Source of the DNA: Acidobacteriota bacterium
GTDB lineage: Bacteria > Acidobacteriota > Terriglobia > Acidiferrales > UBA7541
Assembly: GCA_003131705.1 (NCBI GenBank)
Contig: PKUY01000062.1
Coordinates: 36,287-42,561 of the forward strand
DNA: 6,275 bases
Reading direction: 5' to 3'
Of the stretch, positions 1-5,048 are shown in pieces. A program made the translations under genes and the position numbers. Each line of letters starts with the position of its first letter. The stretch's first letter is position 1. Below the pieces are notes generated by a model. The model was not told where the DNA came from, did not search any database, and worked only from the letters and a program-made list of their open reading frames with translations.

Positions 1-387
1 CGTGAACAACCCGTGCGGTGCCTTCCCATCCAACATCGTCAGATGAAACTCCCCCCGCACAAATGCCGCCTCCGGCCCCAGCATCTCGATCCGCAGGTCC
101 CGGAATTCGAGCTTCCCCATTTCGTGCCCCGCGCCCTGATAGTTTTTCTTATATCGATCGAGCGCCGCCTGCCAGCCCTTCGATTCCTGCGCTCCCGAAA
201 AAAACGTCAGCTCCGCGGAATTCCAATATCCCGCCATGAAGCCTTCCAGATCCTGCCGGTTCCAGGCCGCCTGCTGATCGTCAATTACTTTCCGAATCGC
301 CACCCGCCCAAGCTCCCCAGCGTCCTGCCCAATGCCAGAGATCGCTAACGCAGCAATCACCCCCACCAGCAAAACCAAATCGCGCAT
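1..387 (-). CDS. Secreted SnoaL-like / DUF4440-family protein, 3' end cut by the window edge
   Basis: Reading the minus strand from the ATG at 387-385, the frame stays open for 129 codons to base 1, so the C-terminus lies outside the window. The start follows a clear GGAGGG Shine-Dalgarno sequence. Residues 1-20 are a hydrophobic signal peptide (MRDLVLLVGVIAALAISGIG, then QD), which suggests export. The rest resembles the SnoaL-like/DUF4440 group of the NTF2 fold: a helix with IDDQQAAWNRQDLEGFMAGYW (residues 35-55), ELTFFSG (59-65), GWQAALDRYKKNY (71-83), then LEFRDLRIEMLGPEAAFVRGEF (93-113) and GLFT at the cut. These short domains occur in many secreted bacterial proteins of unknown substrate, and some relatives are isomerases or cyclases. 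I see no catalytic residue that fixes an activity. The family call is from pattern memory; the fold is fairly sure and the function unknown. Confidence 0.8.
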   Translation of the reverse strand, partial: MRDLVLLVGVIAALAISGIGQDAGELGRVAIRKVIDDQQAAWNRQDLEGFMAGYWNSAELTFFSGAQESKGWQAALDRYKKNYQGAGHEMGKLEFRDLRIEMLGPEAAFVRGEFHLTMLDGKAPHGLFT

Positions 388-479
388 AAGCCCTCCGTGA
401 GCGTCAGGTACGCATCATACCGTTTTAGATTTCCTGAAGCGGAGAGAAAAGAGGAAGGAAGAGCAGAATCGATTTGCGA

Positions 480-572
480 TGTCCAGCCCCTAAAGGGGCA
501 TCTGACTTCGAGGATTTACGGCATCGCTAGAGCGATGCCCTGATACGAAGCCCAAGTTTTCCGCAGCCTGCT
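480..572. repeat. Intergenic two-hairpin element
   Basis: Two perfect hairpins lie close together between the genes. The first is gcccc-taaa-ggggc (486-499). The second has 9-bp arms, ggcatcgct (520-528) and agcgatgcc (531-539), with the two bases ag between them. A conserved-looking tail with caagttttccgcagcctg (553-570) follows. From memory, blocks of this type (a C-rich hairpin, a second hairpin, then a ttttccgcagcctg tail) are dispersed between genes in Acidobacteriota genomes, but only one copy is present here, so its repeat status cannot be shown from the window. Neither hairpin is followed by a T-run on either strand, so they do not look like ordinary terminators. Confidence 0.5.
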
Positions 573-655
573 AACAGCTAAAAGCGAGAGGCGCTGGTTA
601 CCGGAAGCCAAAAGCTAAAAGCCGAGAACTGATAGCTGACGGCTGACGGCTGAGA
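573..655. repeat. Short degenerate repeats of gcta/gctg type
   Basis: This stretch is low in complexity. The 10-mer agctaaaagc occurs at 576-585 and 613-622. The 7-mer gctgacg is tandem at 635-641 and 642-648, with a partial third unit (gctgag) from 649. No reading frame or RNA gene is visible. It looks like slippage-derived spacer between the two minus-strand genes. Confidence 0.55.
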
Positions 656-668
656 GCGCAGGCGCTCT
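653..668 (-). terminator. Possible weak terminator hairpin at the end of the 160-residue protein gene
   Basis: The inverted repeat agagcgc / gcgctct (arms 653-659 and 662-668) overlaps the last base of the stop codon of the minus-strand gene that ends at 668. It sits where a terminator would, but no T-run follows on the minus strand, so intrinsic termination is doubtful. Confidence 0.3.
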
Positions 669-1150
669 TACGCTCGGCCTTTTTTCGTCGCCGCGGCTGC
701 CTTCACCTTCACCGTTTCCCACGGCCGCTTTGGACGCTCCACCTCGGGCTGGTCGCGGTCCTTGATGCGATCGTACTGGTACGACTCGCTCACCGTGCCG
801 AGCGACTCGTTGTAGAGGCTCGGCGTTCCCAGCGCTTCTTTCATTTCTTGGGAGAACTGCTGCAGCGCTTTCAGGTGGTCGGCCGTCGCCGGCACTTCGG
901 TCTTTGTCGTCTTCAGAAATTGTTGGTAGCCGCGATTGACCAGCTTCGAAATCTCGCTGCCGATCATGTATCCCGGATACGCGAAAATTTTCGCGCCGCC
1001 GTCGTCCGTCTTCTGGATCGCCGCCGAGCAGTTGTACTTCTTCAGGAACACGCGCGTTTGCGTGCCCGGAGCTTCAATCAGGTCAAAGCCATGATCGCGC
1101 AGCCAGCTGACTGCGTCTTCGTAGGTTTGCTGTTCGACTTTCGCTGCCAT
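668..1150 (-). CDS. Conserved-looking hypothetical protein, 160 residues
   Basis: I do not recognise this protein. It starts at the ATG at 1150-1148; the upstream purines (gagaattgag) make only a weak ribosome-binding site. There is no signal peptide and no membrane segment, so it is probably cytoplasmic. Residues 1-85 look like a compact alpha/beta domain: a helix with YEDAVSWLRDHGFDLIEAPG (10-29), a strand with RVFLKKYNCSAAIQ (33-46), then GGAKIFAYPGYMIGSEISKLV (51-71). Residues 86-110 look helical. The tail (about 135-160) is rich in Lys, Arg, Pro and Ala and ends AAAATKKGRA, resembling a disordered nucleic-acid-binding tail, but nothing else supports DNA binding. The codon pattern and the absence of a comparable frame opposite support a real gene. 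It is transcribed away from the sulfur locus. Confidence 0.75.
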   Translation of the reverse strand: MAAKVEQQTYEDAVSWLRDHGFDLIEAPGTQTRVFLKKYNCSAAIQKTDDGGAKIFAYPGYMIGSEISKLVNRGYQQFLKTTKTEVPATADHLKALQQFSQEMKEALGTPSLYNESLGTVSESYQYDRIKDRDQPEVERPKRPWETVKVKAAAATKKGRA

Positions 1151-1320
1151 TTTATAAACTCAATTCTCGTCGCGTCAGGTTAGATGCAGCTTTCACGGTT
1201 TCGATGGAACCAAAACTGCCCATGGCGAATCTAATGACGTTGGAATCCAGTAACGTTAGTATAGATACACCTTTTTAAGATTGCGGGCACATTACTCTAG
1301 TCATAAGGGCAAACCACTCA

Positions 1321-1631
1321 ATGACACCAGCAGCTTCCGGCTCCGCGCCACGGCAGTCGCCTTCCCAGGCTAAAGCCGCGCCTGGCCCAGGAGGAGAAGC
1401 TCTCGTCGCGCGCATCGGCAACATGCCCCTGCTGCCGATCAATGCCTTTACCGTCGATCTTCCCCACGTAAAACTTTTGGGTAAGGCCGAATGGCACAAC
1501 CCCGGCGAGTCCGTCAAAGATCGCGCCGCCGCTCCCGGATTCCCCGTCACGCTCTGCGGGCCGGAGAACGTTTCTCGCGAGCGAAACGAATTCTACAGGC
1601 ATACGGCGCAAATATCATCTACGGAGGAACT
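1321..1631 (+). pseudogene. cysM: Relic of a CysM/CysK-type cysteine synthase
   Basis: The first frame begins at ATG 1321 and carries the N-terminus of a PLP-dependent cysteine synthase: VARIGNMPLL (residues 29-38; family IGNTPL) and KAEWHNPGESVKDRAA (55-70; family NPGGSVKDR, with the PLP lysine at K66). At codons 70-72 (about 1528-1536) the text jumps directly to PGFPVTLCGPENVSRER. About 35-40 family residues are missing, including the SGNTG loop that holds the PLP phosphate. At the AAA run 1584-1586 one base is lost: the continuing family sequence KRILQAYGANIIY is read in the next frame (1584-1622). Similarity stops at about 1622-1631, where a repeat begins, so roughly the last two thirds of a ~310-residue enzyme are gone. 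GNT to GNM and PGG to PGE also hit usually invariant positions. The remnant cannot be an active enzyme. Its place next to mec, cysO and moeZ fits a former cysM. The 123-codon open frame through it is not a true gene. Confidence 0.85.
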
Positions 1632-1723
1632 AGGTTTCAAAGTTTCAAGGTATGAACGCCACGAGGCATTCTTCGTAACATTGAAACTCTGAAACTTTGA
1701 AACCTTGAAACTCTGAAACTTTG
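1632..1723. repeat. Inverted and tandem tttcaaag/ctttgaaa repeat
   Basis: A 16-bp segment (aggtttcaaagtttca, 1632-1647) has its exact reverse complement at 1690-1705, separated by 42 bases, so a long hairpin can form. On the right side a 19-bp unit (ttgaaactctgaaactttg) is repeated directly at 1681-1699 and 1705-1723, with a 24-bp period. The block starts where similarity to cysteine synthase ends and stops four bases before the mec start codon. It may therefore mark the deletion end point. I see no transposase or target duplication here. Confidence 0.8.
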
Positions 1724-1727
1724 CCTT

Positions 1728-2162
1728 ATGCTCAAGCTCTCTCAATCCGCCTACGTCTCCCTTCGTCAGCACGGAGAGGAAACTTATCCTCACGAGTGCT
1801 GCGGCGTGCTGCTCGGGCACTTCGACGACAACGGCTCGAGGACCGTATCGCGCATCGCCCGCTGCGGCAACACGCGCGAAGACTCGCCACACAACCGCTA
1901 CCATATCGACCCGAAGGAGCTGATCCGCATCCAGCGCGAAGGCCGCGAGCGCGGCGAGGACATCGTCGGCTTCTACCACTCCCACCCCGACCATCCCGCG
2001 CAATGGTCGCCAACCGACCTAGCGGAAGCCCACTGGTTCGGCTGTTCCTACGTGATCACGAGCGTGGAGAAAGGCGTGGCGACGATTACGAATTCGTTCG
2101 AACTCGTGGGCAGCGACGAGGCCGACAAGAAATTCGTGGACGAGAAGACCGAAGTGGCATGA
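1728..2162 (+). CDS. mec: Mec-like JAMM (MPN+) zinc metalloprotease
   Basis: This 144-residue protein is a stand-alone JAB1/MPN/Mov34 metalloprotease of the Mec type. The full zinc site is present: the Glu of PHECCG (E23), then HSHPDHPAQWSPTD, giving H84, H86, S94 and D97 (E, HxH, S, D). NRYHIDPKEL (56-65) is also typical of the Mec branch. Family members cut after the Gly-Gly of ubiquitin-like sulfur carriers: mycobacterial Mec releases cysteine from CysO-cysteine, and QbsD trims the C-terminus of QbsE. The likely partner is the CysO-like gene about 1.2 kb downstream, whose product ends Gly-Gly-Cys. The length is normal and all metal ligands are intact, so this gene, unlike the adjacent cysM relic, should be functional. 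The ATG at 1728 fits the family N-terminus, but no Shine-Dalgarno sequence precedes it: the repeat ends four bases upstream. It is cytoplasmic and converges with the next gene, leaving 7 bp between stops. Confidence 0.9.
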   Translation: MLKLSQSAYVSLRQHGEETYPHECCGVLLGHFDDNGSRTVSRIARCGNTREDSPHNRYHIDPKELIRIQREGRERGEDIVGFYHSHPDHPAQWSPTDLAEAHWFGCSYVITSVEKGVATITNSFELVGSDEADKKFVDEKTEVA

Positions 2163-2169
2163 CCATGGG

Positions 2170-2958
2170 CTAGGGCAGCACTTTCAGCACCACCGCAGTA
2201 ATGTCATCGTGCGGCGGGCTGCCACCGGAGAAGGCCATCTGACGGTCGAAGACGAAATTCACCGATTCGGTTGCCGATTTGCATCCGCATTGTGCCCAAA
2301 CCTTTTCCATTTGGGTGGTGCAGAACTCGACTTCCTCCCCGTTGCGCAATTCATGAAGACCGTCGGTGGCGAACAGAACGCAGTCTCCCGGGCTGAGTTG
2401 CACGACGTGCCGTCCGTAAGTGGCGCCCGCGAACATTCCCGAGGGGAATCCACCCTCGCCGAGCTGCCGACACGCGGCTCCGGAGACCAGCAGGGGCAGT
2501 GGCATCCCGGCATTGGAGAAGATGAGTTCTCGCGTGGCGGAATTGAAAAGAGCGTACAAGGTCGAGCAAAAGCGGCCCCTGATGGATCGCTGCACCAGGC
2601 GCTCGTTCAACAGGGCAAGAACGTGTGCGGTATCCGTCCCGGTCTTGTGAATCCCGCGCAGGGTTCCCATCACGAGCGCGGCATACATAGCCGCCGGCAA
2701 CCCCTTCCCGACCACGTCCCCGAGGTAGATGCCGATGAAACCGTCCGGTAAAAGGAAGAAGTCGGCAAAGTCGCCCCCCACGTAGGAGAAGGGGATGAAG
2801 CGGAATGCGATCTCGACGGACTCGTAGCAGAGCCCCGTTGTGGGCAGCAGCGAGGACTGGATGAGTTTCGCTTCCCGTGCTTGCTCGTCGCAAATGCGTC
2901 CGCACGGGAAATTTTCTTTCACGAACGCCGATTCCACCAGGCTAGCCAGTTCAGACAT
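2170..2958 (-). CDS. SpoIIE/RsbU-family PP2C serine/threonine phosphatase
   Basis: The 262-residue protein is a nearly bare SpoIIE-type PP2C domain. An N-terminal helix carries EAKLIQSSLLP (29-39), the linker motif seen before SpoIIE domains. Metal-binding motifs follow in order: VGGDFAD (60-66, D63), GDVVGKGLPAAM (80-91, D81), LFATDG (195-200, D199) and DDITAVVL (251-258). Family members dephosphorylate a phosphoserine on an anti-anti-sigma factor (SpoIIAA/RsbV-like), switching an alternative sigma factor on. No PAS, GAF, HAMP or receiver domain is present, so its input must come from the ~30-residue N-terminus or a separate partner. No kinase or antagonist gene is in the window. The ATG at 2958 is preceded by only a weak purine stretch (ggacgg). 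The gene lies opposite to the sulfur genes and separates mec from cysO, so it seems functionally unrelated to them. Confidence 0.93.
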   Translation of the reverse strand: MSELASLVESAFVKENFPCGRICDEQAREAKLIQSSLLPTTGLCYESVEIAFRFIPFSYVGGDFADFFLLPDGFIGIYLGDVVGKGLPAAMYAALVMGTLRGIHKTGTDTAHVLALLNERLVQRSIRGRFCSTLYALFNSATRELIFSNAGMPLPLLVSGAACRQLGEGGFPSGMFAGATYGRHVVQLSPGDCVLFATDGLHELRNGEEVEFCTTQMEKVWAQCGCKSATESVNFVFDRQMAFSGGSPPHDDITAVVLKVLP

Positions 2959-3366
2959 GCCCGTCCACCGTCCTAGTGGTCAGATCGGCAAAACGCCGGT
3001 TCTGTATTAGTGCCCAAAGCTGTTGGCATCCGGAAGCCGGGAGCAACCGGGCTGTCCCTTAGCAGTCTGTGTCATAGCTTGAGGTTGAGCGAAAAAGTGG
3101 CAATACTCTACCTCCAGCCGCGAAGCGGCAGAACAGGAAAGTCCGGCACGTGAGTGCCGGGAAGGCGGAAGTGGGACAGATCAAGTCCCGCAAGGGACGG
3201 CACCCGATCTAGGACACAGACTCCTTAGGCGCAGGTCTCTCCGATCGTGGCAAAGCCCCGCGGGCGTTGATGTTCGTCGGTGCCCAACTTCATTCTTTAT
3301 CCTTGCTTGTGCGCGAGGTTCGTTTCGACTTGCATCTTTCGCGGGTACCACAGCATCTCCTTGTGT
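2959..3366. other. 408-bp intergenic region between the phosphatase gene and cysO
   Basis: Both flanking genes are transcribed outward from here, so their promoters should lie in this space, but I see no convincing -35/-10 pair on either strand. About 160 bp are taken up by the structured repeat listed separately (3063-3222). A small hairpin, cggc-aaaac-gccg (2986-2998), lies near the phosphatase start. The segment 3223-3366 contains no coding frame with family similarity, and I do not recognise a riboswitch in it. Confidence 0.6.
3063..3222 (+). mobile_element. Structured MITE-like repeat, copy A
   Basis: It is bounded by 14-bp inverted repeats, agtctgtgtcatag (3064-3077) and ctaggacacagact (3209-3222), with 13 of 14 positions complementary. 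It is flanked by the direct repeat ccttag (3057-3062 and 3223-3228), which looks like a target-site duplication. Inside are four hairpins: gcttga-gg-ttgagc (3077-3090, with two G-T pairs), gccgc-gaa-gcggc (3117-3129), ccggcac-gtga-gtgccgg (3143-3160) and gtccc-gcaa-gggac (3185-3198). The last two have GNRA-type tetraloops. A diverged copy on the same strand lies at 5959-6115. There is no transposase, so it would need one supplied in trans. A structured RNA is the alternative reading. Confidence 0.7.
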
Positions 3367-3642
3367 ATGCCCCAGATCCAGATTCCATCGCCACTTCGTC
3401 AATACTCGGGGAAGCAGGCCTCGATCGATGTCCCTGCAAAAACCGTGGGCGAAGCCCTTGCTGGCCTTATCTCGCGGCATCCCGACCTGAAGCGCTACCT
3501 CTACACCGACGAGGGCAAGCTGCGCGCATTCGTGAACGTGTATGTCAATGACGAAGACATGCGCTTCCTGCAGAAAGAAGCCACCGCGCTTAAAGACAGT
3601 GGTACCATTTCCATCGTGCCGTCGATTGCTGGCGGTTGCTGA
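3367..3642 (+). CDS. cysO: CysO-like ubiquitin-fold sulfur carrier protein (ThiS/MoaD family) ending Gly-Gly-Cys
   Basis: This 91-residue protein has the beta-grasp sulfur-carrier pattern: MPQIQIPSPLRQYSGKQASIDV at the start, TVGEALAGLISRHPDL (26-41), the CysO-type motif GKLRAFVNVYVNDEDMRF (50-67), and SGTISIVPSIAGG (78-90). The carrier is adenylated on its C-terminal glycine by a MoeB/MoeZ enzyme and converted to a thiocarboxylate that donates sulfur, to O-phosphoserine via CysM in mycobacteria. Unusually, one residue follows the Gly-Gly: G89-G90-C91. The glycine must be exposed by a protease before activation, and the nearby Mec-like JAMM protein is the obvious candidate. I chose ATG 3367 because the family N-terminus begins there; the frame is open upstream to a GTG at 3280, but those residues are unlike the family. 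No Shine-Dalgarno sequence is visible. The E1-like gene follows after 117 bp on the same strand, probably as one transcript. Confidence 0.9.
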   Translation: MPQIQIPSPLRQYSGKQASIDVPAKTVGEALAGLISRHPDLKRYLYTDEGKLRAFVNVYVNDEDMRFLQKEATALKDSGTISIVPSIAGGC

Positions 3643-3759
3643 GTTATGATTTGCTGAGTATGACCTGCGAACCGACACATGGCCGAATGCCCCGCCCCGC
3701 GCGCTGTCGCCGCTGTCTGTAGTTCGCCGTCAACCTGATTAAAATTGAAAAAGGACCCT

Positions 3760-4944
3760 ATGGCCACGCTTTCTGATGTCAAATCCACCGAAGCCAAACC
3801 CGAAGCCGTTTTAAGCAACGACGAAATCCTGCGCTACTCGCGCCATCTGATCATGCCCGAGGTGGGCATGGACGGGCAGCGGAAGCTGAAGGCCGCGAAG
3901 GTCCTGTGCATTGGAGCGGGCGGACTTGGCTCGCCGCTGGCACTCTACCTGACGGCCGCGGGCGTCGGCACGCTCGGCATCGTGGACTTCGACGTCGTGG
4001 ACTACACCAACCTGCAGCGCCAGATCATCCACACCACCGACGACGTCGGCCGCAAGAAGCTCGACTCCGCCGCCGACAAACTGACGGCGCTCAATCCGTT
4101 CCTGAACCTGCGGACGTTCGACATGAAACTGACCAGCGCCAATGCGCTGGAGTTGTTTCGCGAGTTCGACATCGTCGCCGACGGCACCGACAATTTTCCC
4201 ACGCGCTATCTGGTCAACGATGCCTGCGTGCTCACGGGCAAGCCCAATGTTTACGGGTCGATTTTTCGTTTTGAGGGGCAAGCCAGTGTGTTCGCGACCG
4301 AAGAGGGACCATGCTATCGCTGTCTCTATCCCGAGCCGCCACCGCCGGGCCTGGTTCCTTCGTGCGCCGAAGGCGGAGTGCTCGGCATTCTGCCTGGGCT
4401 GATCGGCGTGATTCAGGCGACCGAGACCATCAAACTGATTCTGGGGCAAGGCGATTCGCTCGCCGGACGATTGCTGCTGGTCGATGCGCTCGGCATGAAG
4501 TTCCGCGAACTGAAGTTGCGCAAGAATCCCGATTGCCCCGTCTGCGGCACCGACCGGACGATCACCGAGCTGATTGACTACGATCAGTTTTGCGGAATCC
4601 GCGGGCAGGAAGAACCCGCTGGAAATGACATCCCGGCGATTTCGGTGGAAGAGTTAAAAAAGAAGTTAGACGCGAAGGCTGACGTGTTCATTCTCGACGT
4701 ACGCGAGCCGCACGAATACCAGATCTGCAACCTGAAGGGATATCTCATTCCGGTGGGCGACCTGCCGAAGCGCGTGAGCGAACTCGACAGCAGCCGCGAG
4801 ATCGTGGCCCATTGCAAGATGGGCGGACGCAGCGCGAAAGCGGTGAACTTCCTGCGCCGCGCGGGATTTACAAAGGTCTATAACCTAACCGGCGGCATCT
4901 TAGCGTGGGCGGATCGAATCGATCCGAAGATGCCTAAGTACTGA
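3760..4944 (+). CDS. moeZ: MoeZ-type E1-like adenylyltransferase/sulfurtransferase (ThiF/MoeB domain plus rhodanese)
   Basis: This 394-residue protein joins an E1-like ThiF/MoeB domain (about 18-270) to a C-terminal rhodanese domain (about 290-390). The E1 half has the helix LSNDEILRYSRHLIMPEVG (18-36), the ATP-binding loop GAGGLGSP (52-59), NLQRQ (84-88), DGTDNF (141-146), a cysteine in PSCAEGG (C202) and two zinc CxxC pairs (C185/C188 in CYRC; C259/C262 in CPVC). The rhodanese half has LDVREPHEY (312-320) and the active-site loop CKMGGRS (C352). Such enzymes adenylate the C-terminal glycine of ThiS/MoaD/CysO proteins in the cytoplasm and pass on persulfide sulfur to make the thiocarboxylate. 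MoeZ serves CysO in mycobacteria and may also serve molybdopterin carriers. The length is normal and every key residue is intact. The start is ATG 3760 with aagga five bases upstream, not the earlier in-frame TTG at 3745. Its substrate is most likely the adjacent CysO-like protein. Confidence 0.93.
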   Translation: MATLSDVKSTEAKPEAVLSNDEILRYSRHLIMPEVGMDGQRKLKAAKVLCIGAGGLGSPLALYLTAAGVGTLGIVDFDVVDYTNLQRQIIHTTDDVGRKKLDSAADKLTALNPFLNLRTFDMKLTSANALELFREFDIVADGTDNFPTRYLVNDACVLTGKPNVYGSIFRFEGQASVFATEEGPCYRCLYPEPPPPGLVPSCAEGGVLGILPGLIGVIQATETIKLILGQGDSLAGRLLLVDALGMKFRELKLRKNPDCPVCGTDRTITELIDYDQFCGIRGQEEPAGNDIPAISVEELKKKLDAKADVFILDVREPHEYQICNLKGYLIPVGDLPKRVSELDSSREIVAHCKMGGRSAKAVNFLRRAGFTKVYNLTGGILAWADRIDPKMPKY

Positions 4945-4970
4945 GAGCAGTGGTCAGATTCAGATTAGCG

Positions 4971-4998
4971 TTGACATAGTTTCTGCACCGAAGATAAT
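4971..4998 (+). promoter_or_regulatory. Sigma70-type promoter of the PEGA-domain gene
   Basis: A perfect TTGACA (-35, 4971-4976) and GATAAT (-10, 4993-4998; five of six consensus bases) are separated by 16 bp. They lie in the 104-bp gap after moeZ, about 50 bp before the GTG start at 5049. The PEGA gene is thus probably transcribed independently of the sulfur locus. It is the clearest promoter in the window. Confidence 0.65.
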
Positions 4999-5048
4999 AG
5001 CCAGTTCTCGGGCTTTTGACCGTGAAACAGTAAGACTGGAGGTTTTTC

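Noticed and set aside
1240..1265. A possible promoter (TTGGAA and TATAGA) before the cysM relic
   Set aside because: The spacer is only 14 bp and neither box is close to consensus, so it was not listed.
1321..1692. A 123-codon open frame read as an intact small gene
   Set aside because: Its first 88 codons are cysteine synthase text with an internal deletion. After 1584 the family text continues in another frame, and the last codons translate the repeat. It is a relic, not a gene.
2975..2985. The 11-mer agtggtcagat, shared with 4949-4959
   Set aside because: A few 11-base matches are expected by chance within 6 kb, and the flanks do not align.
2986..2998. A small hairpin before the phosphatase gene as a regulatory element
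   Set aside because: A 4-bp stem is too short to be meaningful in GC-rich DNA.
3280..3366. A longer sulfur-carrier protein starting at GTG 3280
   Set aside because: The 29 extra residues are Cys/Phe-rich and unlike any ThiS/MoaD/CysO N-terminus; the family start matches the ATG at 3367.
3204..3366. A sulfur-responsive riboswitch upstream of cysO
   Set aside because: I could not recognise the conserved core of a SAM or other sulfur-related riboswitch, and no terminator or anti-Shine-Dalgarno arrangement is visible.
3811..4449. A 212-codon minus-strand frame opposite moeZ
   Set aside because: It is antisense to a gene with every E1 motif intact and has no recognisable family pattern; it is a GC-rich shadow frame.
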